A stretch of DNA of 64,000 nt. Origin: JBHJGM01 sp050331815 (GTDB lineage: Bacteria; Verrucomicrobiota; Verrucomicrobiia; Opitutales; JBHJGM01). Each line of letters starts with the position of its first letter. The stretch's first letter is position 1. The translations under genes were made by a program, and so were the position numbers. Under the pieces are notes generated by a model, which made no database searches, was not told the DNA's origin, and saw nothing but the letters and a program-made list of their open reading frames with translations. The stretch lies in NCBI GenBank assembly GCA_050331815.1, contig JBHJGM010000016.1, positions 71,782-135,781 on the forward strand, given 5' to 3'. Shown here one piece after another: positions 27,801 through 35,133 of the stretch.

Positions 27801-28991
27801 CCCACCGAAGACCTCTTGAAAAATACTCCAGATCTCGCTCGCACGCCGGGCGTTGAATACCCGTCGGTTGATACCCATGGTGTTGGCCTGATCTTGCGCC
27901 CAATTGCCCTGCGCGAAGTTGCTGCCGTTACTCCAAATCTCGTTGGAATACTCGATGTAGAGCTTCAGCGACGGGTCCAGCGGCGCGTAGTACGGGTCGA
28001 CCTGCGGACTGGTGTAGGGCGTGCCATTGATGTCGGACCCAAACAGAATCAGATTGGCCAGATTGCGCACGTAGGTGTCCGTGGCCATGTGGGGTAAGCT
28101 GATCCACATATTCGTGTTGGTCTCGTTGCTCAGCGCGACCATGTACTCCCAGGCGACACCGGTGCGACGATCGCCGCTGAAACCATTGGCCGGCGGACGA
28201 CTGTTGATTCTGCCGGCCATGAAAACGTGGTTGGGTGGGCGGCGGTCCGACCAGGTCATCTGGGGGCTGGCGTTAGTGGCGTTCCAGTCCATAAAGCGGA
28301 TGGTCGCGATTTCCGGATCGTCCAGACGATCGATGTAGACCGGGTTGAAAATCGGCTCGGGGTCTCCGGGTGCCGGCTCCAGCGACTGATTCTGCGGATC
28401 AGCCGGGTCCGGCGCCCAGACTCGGATTTTTGTTACGGGGTCAGTGGGATCCAGTTCCAGAATCTCGATCCGCATGCCGAGGCCGCTGCCACTAAAATCG
28501 TAGACCCGCCGGCCATCGGTGCGCAGGCCCGTGGCAGGGTCCCCGCCCACGTAGCTACCATTCGTGAATTGCACGTCACCGCGACCTTCCCAGGTAACCA
28601 CAATGCGTCCTTCCAGCAGATCGTTGCGGTTGCTGCGCATGTTCTGCCCTGGCTGCGCGTAAAAGGTCTCGTCCGGATTGAGAAAGAGCGGGTAACCGTT
28701 GGCGTCGAGCTGGCTGACCGGCGGCCGGTCCCCGGTGTAGGCGCCATCGATCCGCAGCCGCCAGTCTCGTGACTCGATAAAGAGCAGGTTGGCAAAAACC
28801 GGCGCATTAAAATAAGTAACGCCACCGGCACCGACGCCCATCTCGGGCAGCGTGCTGGGGTCGAAGGCGGCCGAGGCCGAAGGCGCTGCGAATCCGCTAC
28901 TGAGCACGAGCCCAAGGGCGCAAGCACCTAAAGCTTTTGGCGCGCCACGCGTACGCAAGAAAACACGGTTGAGAAAGAGTTCGGAAAGCAT
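24825..28991 (-). CDS. 1388-aa secreted protein: putative catalytic module with SNEIWSNG/YEGGP motifs plus two tandem LamG-like modules
   Basis: Signal peptide near 1-41 (LGLVLSSGFAAPSASA). Residues about 45-640 align closely with the first 650 residues of the protein at 45325. The core shows IRFMDWNATNASPQ, YIEYSNEIWSNG (Asn-Glu near 347-352) and VPIVAYEGGPNNP (Glu near 530), the pair expected of a retaining clan GH-A enzyme. Next comes a putative Ig/cadherin-like domain (about 655-745). Two similar modules of about 200 residues follow, separated by a Pro-rich linker (SPPPPPPPPSED). The tail has calcium-loop-like DADPDADPDMDGVNN and a C-terminal strand domain common in Verrucomicrobiota. No PEP-CTERM is present. 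Exact activity unknown. Confidence 0.72.
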   Translation of the reverse strand: MLSELFLNRVFLRTRGAPKALGACALGLVLSSGFAAPSASAAFDPSTLPEMGVGAGGVTYFNAPVFANLLFIESRDWRLRIDGAYTGDRPPVSQLDANGYPLFLNPDETFYAQPGQNMRSNRNDLLEGRIVVTWEGRGDVQFTNGSYVGGDPATGLRTDGRRVYDFSGSGLGMRIEILELDPTDPVTKIRVWAPDPADPQNQSLEPAPGDPEPIFNPVYIDRLDDPEIATIRFMDWNATNASPQMTWSDRRPPNHVFMAGRINSRPPANGFSGDRRTGVAWEYMVALSNETNTNMWISLPHMATDTYVRNLANLILFGSDINGTPYTSPQVDPYYAPLDPSLKLYIEYSNEIWSNGSNFAQGNWAQDQANTMGINRRVFNARRASEIWSIFQEVFGGTDRLVRVASAWTGANTTGENYTRGFLTEAFAYGPMLPTATSGNTIVGDGGYTQATQPDVLAVTTYFGQSMQFWVRDEGIEDDPSEANLNLAFDEWERRLLSLTPVTSGVDQTGAGGGFGQKNRNIALDFNVPIVAYEGGPNNPTDALDLGSPDDDGITDFMAALNRHPRIAEMYRIHLTLAKQLGLRTHDAFVDVSLWGKFGFWGHLEYLDQPIDPLVPGYAVKWRFLLDWVQEQASINHIDDPVGTVPEFLTETELPPATVGTPYFVEIEITGDGSIELEQIGGFLPEGLSLSLTSGTAPLITISGTPTAASSETILLRALDPDGDPAYRIFNCFALSAPSDQIFASDDFELGALGLLHEQVTGVGFAEEWNVQNGSNSPGFAIEDDTPLTYPGLTTSGGQYVVGGDSFRSATHLLDVSGFGPLIASADDTAIGQTGTTLWMRFLIRMNAVTDRRVVVLADGSTTQNSSQRLATIDIQNGNWALSARDSASDANSRTVAESTKPALVDTVQLIAVAVEFGTDSDTLRLYVDPPLDMTAPLTADATLTTNGAVDMLFRSLGWFGGSGSNQAAADDFVFADSFGALVMDPSPPPPPPPPSEDPIAFEDFESGTVGVLDAQTTGTGFSGEWVVQANSPGFVIADITPFSYPDLITSGGQYVVGGDQFRSASRLLDVSAFGPLVSTADSTAIGEPGTTLWVSFLARFAPGAPNTRILVLASGNQTQLTDQRLATVSVTDGFWSLTARDSAAESNSQTVVTSSKARLTNTVQLVVAAIDFGATSDTLRLYVDPPVTFQPPATPDAELTTNGAVDLLLRGYGWYGSTGANQAEADDFRFGETFSSVVPSIFGGPAGYDQWALDNGLSGSDADPDADPDMDGVNNAGEYAGGSDPDDFNSVPEETIEVVGNFLYATFIRRNDDANVSRAAFVTEVLDDASAWRGPSDANGTVLVTEPAQSQAGVAPGYERVQYRSVQAVGDVPRLFIFVLTELVDDE

Positions 28992-29458
28992 CGAGCAAGC
29001 CTGGGTTAGGGTGTTTCTGAGTGAACTTGAACATGTATCACGTCACCCACGCTGGCAACACCCGCAAAGTTTCAGCACCTTCAAAGTCGGCATCAACGTA
29101 ACTTATGAGTGACGCTTCCTCGGGCGTCACCCAGTACTTATAAATCACAAAACCGCCGGCCCGCGGCGAGCAGCCAAACCGCCAATTTAGGCAGTAGAAA
29201 TCCACGAGCAAAACGCGCAAATGCGTCCCTGCGAGAGCAGTCAAGGGTCATTACGATTTAAAAAGAGAGCGTTAGCGGAGAGATTTCCGTCGAATGAATT
29301 ACATACAGCAGAAAAACGCCGGGATTGCCCCCGAATCTGCAGTTGTTAAGTCAAGAATCTGTCGACAGCATCCGACTTTCCCCAGCACCGATTTTTCGCT
29401 AAATCAGCCGGCCTCATCTCGCTGATTAGACCTGCTGACACCACACCGACCTGACGCC
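28992..29458. other. 467-base intergenic region between divergent genes
   Basis: Separates the 1388-aa hydrolase (-) from the methyltransferase (+). It contains an imperfect inverted repeat at about 29104-29139 (TGACGC/GCGTCA arms, flanked by ACTTAT on both sides). On the minus strand an ORF ending at 29038 has a protein-like last 40 residues (VIYKYWVTPEEASLISYV), but its start and context do not support a gene. AT content rises towards 29.3 kb, where promoters for both genes could lie. Confidence 0.4.
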
Positions 29459-30214
29459 ATGTTCCTCAACTACCGGGAAGTCTTTCAAAAACGCGGGGCC
29501 GCCTACCATGAAGCCATGCAACGCTGGCCCAAGGCCCGTGGCAACGAACTCCAAACCATCATCGACTGGGCCCAGCCTCGGCCCGAAGACCTGGTGCTGG
29601 ATCTGCCCAGCGGCGGCGGATATCTGCGACCGCTTCTGCCCGAAGGCGCGCGGCTGATCGCCATCGATGAGTCGGAAAACTTCCTGCACTCCGGCCCGCA
29701 TGCCGGCAGCGTCGAAGCGCGCTGCGCGCCGCTGGACGCCACGGGCCTGCCTGCAAACCACGCCAATGTGGCCATCAGCCTTGCCGGGCTGCACCACGTA
29801 CCGGACCGTGTGACCGTCTTTGCCGAAGTCTTCCGTGTGCTCAAACCGGGGGGCGTCTTTTGTGTCGCTGATGCGCTCGCTGGCGGCGCAGTCGCGCGCT
29901 TTCTGGATGGTTTTATCGACCAGCACAATTCATCCGGACACGAGGGCCGCTACCTCACGCAGGCCTCGTCCGAGGAACTTCGCCGAGCCGGCTTTGAGGT
30001 CGAGCGTGCCGAATCCGTGGACTATCCCTGGGTGTTCCCCGACCGCGAGGCTCTTGGCGGCTACTGCAAGCTGCTGTTCGGCCTCGATCTCGCCGGCGAC
30101 GAGGCTTCCGTGGCAGAAGGCATCGCCGAGTGGCTCCCCGTCCACGAACGCGACGGCCAAACCCACCTGGACTGGAGCCTCTACTTCCTGCGCGCCCGTA
30201 AACCGGCGGCTTGA
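29459..30214 (+). CDS. Class I SAM-dependent methyltransferase
   Basis: 251 aa. Rossmann-type methyltransferase: motif I LVLDLPSGGGYLRPLLP (about 41-57), an acidic ribose-binding strand LIAIDESENFL, then ANVAISLAGLHHVPD and VFRVLKPGGVFCVAD (post-motif III, UbiE/MenG-like). Full length with no fusion. It has no obvious substrate clue. The neighbour downstream on the opposite strand is a GH130 phosphorylase. A role in modifying a glycan or a small molecule is possible; the annotation rests on fold only. Confidence 0.85.
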   Translation: MFLNYREVFQKRGAAYHEAMQRWPKARGNELQTIIDWAQPRPEDLVLDLPSGGGYLRPLLPEGARLIAIDESENFLHSGPHAGSVEARCAPLDATGLPANHANVAISLAGLHHVPDRVTVFAEVFRVLKPGGVFCVADALAGGAVARFLDGFIDQHNSSGHEGRYLTQASSEELRRAGFEVERAESVDYPWVFPDREALGGYCKLLFGLDLAGDEASVAEGIAEWLPVHERDGQTHLDWSLYFLRARKPAA

Positions 30215-30221
30215 GGCATCC

Positions 30222-31451
30222 CTACGGCTGACCCTTGCCGAGCAGACCCAGATCCAGCCCCGCTTTTTCCGCGTAAGCGATGTTCTTCGTAGCCAGATCG
30301 ACCCGCTGCTTGACGCACCCGGCCGAGGTGAGCGGATCCTCTGGGGTATTTTTCACGTAATCGACCAGCTTCTCGACAGTGGTGGTCGCCACATGACTAC
30401 GCGTGTCCGAGGAGGCGTAGTAGATAAATACTTCACCGCTGTCGCGCGTGATCACACCGTTGGTGAACACCACGTTGGAGACATCGCCGATGCGCTCTTC
30501 GCCCATCGGTGCGATCAGGTGGCCGCCCGGGCGATGCGTCTGCTTCCAGGGCTCGTCGAGCGCGCACATAAATGCATAAACCACGTAGCGCAGCCCCGCC
30601 GCGCAATTGCGCACACCATGGGCGATGTGCAGCCAGCCCTCGTCCGTCTTGATCGGCGCAGCGCCAGCCCCGTTCTTCACTTCCTTCATCGTGTGGTAAA
30701 TCCTTTCGTCGACGATGTGCTCGCCCATGACCTCGGCTCCGTCGATTTTCTCCGAAAACCCGAAGCCAATGCCGCCTCCGGAACCGGTCGTGGTGAAGCC
30801 ATCCTGGGGACGGGTGTAAAAGGCGTATTTGCCGTCGATCAGCTCTGGCAACAGGACCGCGTTGCGCTGCTGCGGCGAGGAGGTTTTCAAATCCGGCAGG
30901 CGGTCCCAATGGACCAGGTCCTTGGTGCGGGCGATGCCGCACTGGGCCATGGCGGCAGAGGTATCGCTGGCGGGCGCATCGGGGTCTTTGCGTTCGGTGC
31001 AAAAGATGCCGTAAATCCAGCCGTCGGCATGCTGAACGAGCCGCATGTCGTACACGTTGACGTCCGGGTCGTCCGTCTCCGGCATGACAACCGGAAAATC
31101 CCAAAAGCGAAATCCGTCGACCCCGTTGTCACTCTCGGCCACCGCGAAGAAGCTCTTCCGGTCAACGCCTTCGACCCGCACCATCATCAGGTATTTGCCG
31201 TCGTGGTATATCGCGCCCGGATTGAACGCCGCATTCATGCCCATGCGCTCGAGCAGGTGCGGGTTGCGCTCCGGGTCAAAGTCGTAGCACCAGTGCGGCG
31301 GCACGGATTCATGAGTCAGTACCGGGTGCTGATAGTACGTAAGCACCCCGTTGAGCGACCGCGCTTCGTCAACCGGGTTATTGCGGCCCAGCACGGACTC
31401 GTAGTGGGCGTAGATGGCTTTCAGGCGGGCGTCGTAATCGGAAGCAGGCAT
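30222..31451 (-). CDS. Glycoside hydrolase family 130 phosphorylase (mannosylglucose/mannoside phosphorylase-like)
   Basis: 409 aa, no signal peptide, so cytoplasmic. Five-bladed propeller family that phosphorolyses beta-mannosides. GH130 signatures: MNAAFNPGAIYHDGKYLMMVRVEG, NVYDMRLVQHADGWIYGIFCTE (catalytic Asp near 135), RNAVLLPELIDGKYAFYTRPQDGF, and GVRNCAAGLRYVVYAFM. These resemble the 4-O-beta-mannosyl-glucose phosphorylase group, although subfamily assignment needs alignment. It implies intracellular processing of mannose-containing oligosaccharides and makes this region part of a glycan-use locus with the sulfatases. Confidence 0.9.
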   Translation of the reverse strand: MPASDYDARLKAIYAHYESVLGRNNPVDEARSLNGVLTYYQHPVLTHESVPPHWCYDFDPERNPHLLERMGMNAAFNPGAIYHDGKYLMMVRVEGVDRKSFFAVAESDNGVDGFRFWDFPVVMPETDDPDVNVYDMRLVQHADGWIYGIFCTERKDPDAPASDTSAAMAQCGIARTKDLVHWDRLPDLKTSSPQQRNAVLLPELIDGKYAFYTRPQDGFTTTGSGGGIGFGFSEKIDGAEVMGEHIVDERIYHTMKEVKNGAGAAPIKTDEGWLHIAHGVRNCAAGLRYVVYAFMCALDEPWKQTHRPGGHLIAPMGEERIGDVSNVVFTNGVITRDSGEVFIYYASSDTRSHVATTTVEKLVDYVKNTPEDPLTSAGCVKQRVDLATKNIAYAEKAGLDLGLLGKGQP

Positions 31452-31459
31452 GCCCTAAG

Positions 31460-31680
31460 TCCATGCCACGCCCCCAGCCTCGCAAGCAAGCGCGGAATCA
31501 GTTCGTTGGCTCGGGCTGGCGGCAGCGTTGGGGACACTTCGCCCACATCGCCCGTCGAAGGTGTGGCAGGGAACGTCCAGGTCCTCCGCCAGCGCCACAA
31601 ACTCACGGTCGTAGCTGGCCAATCCCGAGCGCAGCGACGACCTTGGTATCCGCAACAAGCACATTTATTCGCACCCTTCT
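31460..31680 (-). pseudogene. Remnant of a PIN-domain toxin (VapC/FitB-type) with internal deletion
   Basis: Downstream of the antitoxin, one frame at about 31607-31672 reads RINVLVADTKVVAALG, the N-terminus of a PIN domain with its first catalytic Asp. Another frame, starting within about 15-40 bases, reads SGLASYDREFVALAEDLDVPC and then HTFDG, the C-terminal third of a PIN toxin with its conserved Asp positions. The roughly 60-80 middle residues are missing and the frames do not join, and a further frame change follows. This is a deletion-decayed toxin gene; no full-length product is possible. Confidence 0.7.
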
Positions 31681-31727
31681 TCCACTGCGGCCAAAATTTC
31701 ATCCATCGAAGGCGACACGCCGGCAGC

Positions 31728-31919
31728 CTAGTGCCGCTCAATCGAGGCGTCGATCCGTGCCAGCAGCGCTTGTTCTTCCTCCTGAGTGCGGCGCCGTACC
31801 TGCGACGCCTGCGAGAGCATCCGGATTACTTCCTGGCTCAGCGAGCGCTGATTCCGCTTGGCCCGCTCCTTGAGGCGCTGGTGCACTGCATCCGGCAACC
31901 CTTTGATTGTGATATTCAT
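31728..31919 (-). CDS. FitA-like ribbon-helix-helix antitoxin
   Basis: 63 aa from ATG 31919. Arc/MetJ-type DNA-binding start (NITIKGLPDAVHQRLKERAKRNQRSLSQEVIRML) as in FitA/VapB antitoxins of the SL(S/N)xE group, followed by a charged C-terminal region that would bind the PIN toxin. It stops 55 bases before the toxin remnant. The gene is intact while the partner is not, so it is now an orphan antitoxin and autorepressor. Confidence 0.82.
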   Translation of the reverse strand: MNITIKGLPDAVHQRLKERAKRNQRSLSQEVIRMLSQASQVRRRTQEEEQALLARIDASIERH

Positions 31920-31996
31920 GGAACCAAATTGCCACCGTAGCGGTTTCACGTTAAGCGGACCGCTGGCCGCGTAAATTTCTTAATGCTTGTAGCGCT

Positions 31997-33364
31997 TTAG
32001 ATGTCTTTCGGCAGCGCAAAGCAATCCCCGGTGTCGGTGATCCACTGCGCGAGCCGATCCTGCAACGCCCGGCGCTTCTGCCGGTAGGCCGAGTTATGCG
32101 CCAGATTCATCTGCTCGTACGGATCGTCATTAAGGTTAAACAGCATCAGCGGCTGGTGCTCAATGCAGACGTATTTCCAGCCGTCGGTCGTCACCACCCC
32201 ACGCCAGGCGCGGTCGAGACTGTGCGCGTGCCCGGTCGGCACAACCAGTTGGATGAACGCGCTGTCCGGATCCGGCTGGCTAGGCTCGCACCCCCAGACG
32301 CGGTGGTGCGCGTAGTCCGTGCCCTCCATCCACTCCGGGATCGGCAGTCCACACAGGCCCAGCGAGGTCGGCGCGTAATCGACGTGGTTAAACAGGATCG
32401 CATTGTCCGCGTGGCTGCGCTTACCGCTGTAGTAGGTGTCGCCCATGCCGTACAGCACGCAGGGCACCCGCAGCGATTCCTCCCACGGCGAGGTCTTGCG
32501 AAACTGCCCGTGACTGCCGTGCATGTCGCCATGGTCCGAGAAAAACAGCACGTGCGTGTCCTCGTCCAGCCCGGCTTCCTTCAGCGCGTCGTTGATGCGC
32601 CCGACGTTCCAGTCGAGGTTCTCGATCATCGCGTAGTAGCCGGCCAATTCCCGCGCGGCTTGCTGACGCACCCAATCAATCTCGGGTACGTTGGCCCGAA
32701 ACTCCACCGAGGCCGCATTGTGCCCCTCCATAAACTCCGCCGGAGCCCCGTAAGGGTCGTGCGGCGGCTGCACGCTGAGCACCGCAAAGAACGGCTCCGC
32801 CTCGGGATTGTTTTTCAACGCCTCGCCCCGGTCGCGGAGGTACTCCAGGAGCAAGTTGGTCAGCTCGTCGGTCTCGTATCCAGGAAGCCGATACATCTCG
32901 ACCTCTGCTTCCTCCATGTGCCCGTGCACCCAGCAGTCCCATGGCGCGTTGTTGTTCTCATAGCCGACCCAGTCGGTAAATCCGCCGCGTCGCTCCCAGG
33001 GGATCGTGTGCGTGCCTCCGCGCCCATCACGCTCGTGCCAGCCGTCCACATGCCACTTGCCAAAATAGCTCGTGCGGTAGCCGTGGGCGTTGAAGGCGGT
33101 CGCCACCGTCGGCAGCGCCGGGTCCAGTGGGTACTCGTGCCCGGGCACTGCGTTGTGCGGATAACGCCCACTCAGTAGCGAACCGCGAAACGGACAGCAC
33201 AGCGGGCAGCCGCCCACCGCACCGCCAAAGACCACGCCGGTCTCGGCCTTGGTGTCGAGGTTGGGCGTGTAGACATTCGGATCACCCGCGTAGCCCAGAG
33301 CCTGGGCGCGGTGCTGATCGCCAAAAATCCACAAAACATTGGGACGACGCGATGAAGTCGGCAT
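31997..33364 (-). CDS. Sulfatase (S1 family), no signal peptide
   Basis: 455 aa from ATG 33364. Alkaline-phosphatase-superfamily sulfatase. Metal-binding GDQHRAQALGYAGDPNVYTPNLD is at the N-terminus. The formylglycine motif is CCPFRGSLLSGRYPH (Cys near 54), with Phe at the position usually Ser or Ala. HDPYG and VLFFSDHGDMHGSHGQ provide the second metal site. It starts directly at the catalytic fold without a leader, so desulfation would occur in the cytoplasm. It is divergent from the next sulfatase by about 100 bases. The substrate is unknown. Confidence 0.9.
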   Translation of the reverse strand: MPTSSRRPNVLWIFGDQHRAQALGYAGDPNVYTPNLDTKAETGVVFGGAVGGCPLCCPFRGSLLSGRYPHNAVPGHEYPLDPALPTVATAFNAHGYRTSYFGKWHVDGWHERDGRGGTHTIPWERRGGFTDWVGYENNNAPWDCWVHGHMEEAEVEMYRLPGYETDELTNLLLEYLRDRGEALKNNPEAEPFFAVLSVQPPHDPYGAPAEFMEGHNAASVEFRANVPEIDWVRQQAARELAGYYAMIENLDWNVGRINDALKEAGLDEDTHVLFFSDHGDMHGSHGQFRKTSPWEESLRVPCVLYGMGDTYYSGKRSHADNAILFNHVDYAPTSLGLCGLPIPEWMEGTDYAHHRVWGCEPSQPDPDSAFIQLVVPTGHAHSLDRAWRGVVTTDGWKYVCIEHQPLMLFNLNDDPYEQMNLAHNSAYRQKRRALQDRLAQWITDTGDCFALPKDI

Positions 33365-33466
33365 ACCGGCATCGTCCACACCTGCCTCGCTTACGAAAAG
33401 GAAAATCGCACCCACCACTTAAGCCCGAGCGTGACAGCCCGAACCGTGAGCCCCATTCTGATTCTT

Positions 33467-34852
33467 ATGTCCAGTGCGGCCCCTCCCAACATCCTGTTTC
33501 TCACCTGGCATGATGCCGGACGCTGGTTCAACTGCTACGGCGTCGACACCGTAGACACCCCCGGCATCGACCGCATCGCCGCCGAGGGCTGCCGTTTCAC
33601 CCAGGCCCATTCGGCCTGCGCGATCTGCTCGCCTTCGCGCGCTGCCATGATGACCGGGCGCACCTGCCAGGCCGCCGGGGTCATGAGCCTCACCAACAAC
33701 GTTTTTTCCAACCGCATCCATCCCTCCATTCGACACCTGGCCCGTCTGCTCAAGGAGGATCACGGTTACCGCACCGCGCTCTTTGGCGTGCAGCACGAGG
33801 CCGCGCACGAACATATCTGGCGGGTGCAGCAATTTGACGAGGCGCACCGTACCGACCCGTGGCCCACGGCCGATGTCTCCTGCGACGCGCTCATCGACTG
33901 GCTCGAGCAGCGAAAGACTGACACCGCACCCTGGTACGCGCAGATCGGATTCTTCGAAGGTCACCTGGGCGCGTTTTACAACGCACAGACGAATCCCGCG
34001 TATCCACAAGAGGACTACACCGAGAAAGGCCTGCATCTGCCGCCTTACCTGGCCGATGACGCACCCGGTCGCGCGACCGTGGCCAACCTCCAGGGCCTGC
34101 TGACCCGCGCCGGACGCGCCTTCGACCGCGTACTCGACGCCCTCAAGGCCAATGGCCAGGAGTCTAACACCCTGGTAGTGGTCTGCGTCGACCACGGCGT
34201 CGGGCTCGCCCGGGCCAAGACAACCTGCTACGACCCCGGCACTGCGGTCGGCTGGCTCATGCGCCTGCCCGGACGAGTCCCCACCAACCACACGGTCGAA
34301 AATCTGACCACGCACATCGACGTGTTTCCAACCGTCCTCGAACTCGCCGGCCATCCCGTCCCCGACGCCACTCAGGGCCTCAGCTTTGCCCCGCACGCCT
34401 GCGGCCAGGCCGACCACGAACAAAACAAGGCCATCTTTGCCCACATGGTGGAAACCATCCGCTCCGTCCGCACCCAGCGCTGGAAGCTGATCCGCAACTT
34501 CCAACCCTCCAATCGCGGCAAACTCTTCCCGGCCCGCGCGGGCTGGCTCTGGCGCTCCCGTCCTGATGAAAGACCCCCGGCCACCGATCCTAAAAACGCG
34601 CCTCACCTCGAACTGTACGATCTCCAGAAGGCTCCCGACGAGCACCAGAACCTCGCCAGCGACCCACAACACCACGCCACCCTCGCGGAACTCGATGCCC
34701 GCCTCTGGGCCTTTTTATACGACGAAGGCGACCCGCTGATCCATCAGCCGGTGCGCACCCAGTACGACGTCGAGACCCGCGCCTCGCTCGAGGCTTTTTG
34801 TAAAAAAACAAGTCGAGTGCTTACCCAAGCCATCGGCCCGCGAGCATCGTAG
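33467..34852 (+). CDS. Sulfatase (S1 family, heparan N-sulfatase-like), no signal peptide
   Basis: 461 aa from ATG 33467; a GTG at 33431 is less likely. Motifs: NILFLTWHDAGRWFNCYG, the formylglycine signature CSPSRAAMMTGR (Cys near 54) with a perfect CxPSR, and CVDHGVGLARAKTTCYDPGT for the second metal and Lys-containing site. The opening (TWHDAGRW) and the LARAKTTCYD motif resemble N-sulfoglucosamine sulfohydrolase-type enzymes and the sulfatase at 37155, so the two may share substrate class. There is no leader peptide. A sulfatase-maturating enzyme is not seen in the window. Confidence 0.9.
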   Translation: MSSAAPPNILFLTWHDAGRWFNCYGVDTVDTPGIDRIAAEGCRFTQAHSACAICSPSRAAMMTGRTCQAAGVMSLTNNVFSNRIHPSIRHLARLLKEDHGYRTALFGVQHEAAHEHIWRVQQFDEAHRTDPWPTADVSCDALIDWLEQRKTDTAPWYAQIGFFEGHLGAFYNAQTNPAYPQEDYTEKGLHLPPYLADDAPGRATVANLQGLLTRAGRAFDRVLDALKANGQESNTLVVVCVDHGVGLARAKTTCYDPGTAVGWLMRLPGRVPTNHTVENLTTHIDVFPTVLELAGHPVPDATQGLSFAPHACGQADHEQNKAIFAHMVETIRSVRTQRWKLIRNFQPSNRGKLFPARAGWLWRSRPDERPPATDPKNAPHLELYDLQKAPDEHQNLASDPQHHATLAELDARLWAFLYDEGDPLIHQPVRTQYDVETRASLEAFCKKTSRVLTQAIGPRAS

Positions 34853-34907
34853 GCAATCCAGCAGCACTCCCGACGAACGCACTTAAGCACATTGATTACG
34901 GGTTTGC

Positions 34908-34965
34908 CCAAAAACCAAGTGCGCAGCACTTGAGTCCTCCCGCGGTCACGCGGGTCCGCCGACCA
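34908..34965 (+). repeat. 58-bp REP-like double-hairpin element, copy 1
   Basis: Contains two hairpins: CAAGTGC-GCA-GCACTTG (34916-34932) and CCCGCG-GTCA-CGCGGG (34939-34954). Identical over 58 bases to the copy at 35076-35133, in the same orientation. Confidence 0.9.
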
Positions 34966-34971
34966 CGCCGC

Positions 34972-35006
34972 CATTGCGAGCGAGCGCAGCGACCGTCGCA
35001 ATCCAG
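34972..35006. repeat. CATTGCGAG/GTCGCAATCCAG dispersed palindromic element, copy A
   Basis: Begins CATTGCGAGCGAGCG and ends CGTCGCAATCCAG, an imperfect palindrome. On the opposite strand it matches the elements at 52736 and 55139. Such CATTGCGAG elements occur between genes in many bacteria. Confidence 0.75.
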
Positions 35007-35075
35007 GCGCACGTCTGCACACAGCGCGATTTGAGGCTCACCTCATACAGGCTACACGACACGACATCTGGCCTG

Positions 35076-35133
35076 CCAAAAACCAAGTGCGCAGCACTTG
35101 AGTCCTCCCGCGGTCACGCGGGTCCGCCGACCA
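35076..35133 (+). repeat. 58-bp REP-like double-hairpin element, copy 2
   Basis: Perfect direct repeat of 34908-34965. Bases 35114-35133 of this copy encode the last six codons and the stop codon of the - strand hydrolase gene. Confidence 0.9.

Larger units (their letters stand above)
34853..35113. other. 261-base intergenic region rich in repeats
   Basis: Between the + strand sulfatase and the convergent - strand hydrolase. Nearly all of it is repeat: one full 58-bp double-hairpin element (34908-34965), a CATTGCGAG-type element (34972-35006), and the start of the second 58-bp copy (from 35076). No ORF is supported. Confidence 0.7.

Noticed and set aside
24942..28097. Long plus-strand ORFs opposite the 1388-aa hydrolase (up to 473 aa)
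   Set aside because: High-GC antisense shadows; the minus frame has a signal peptide, paralogy and catalytic motifs.
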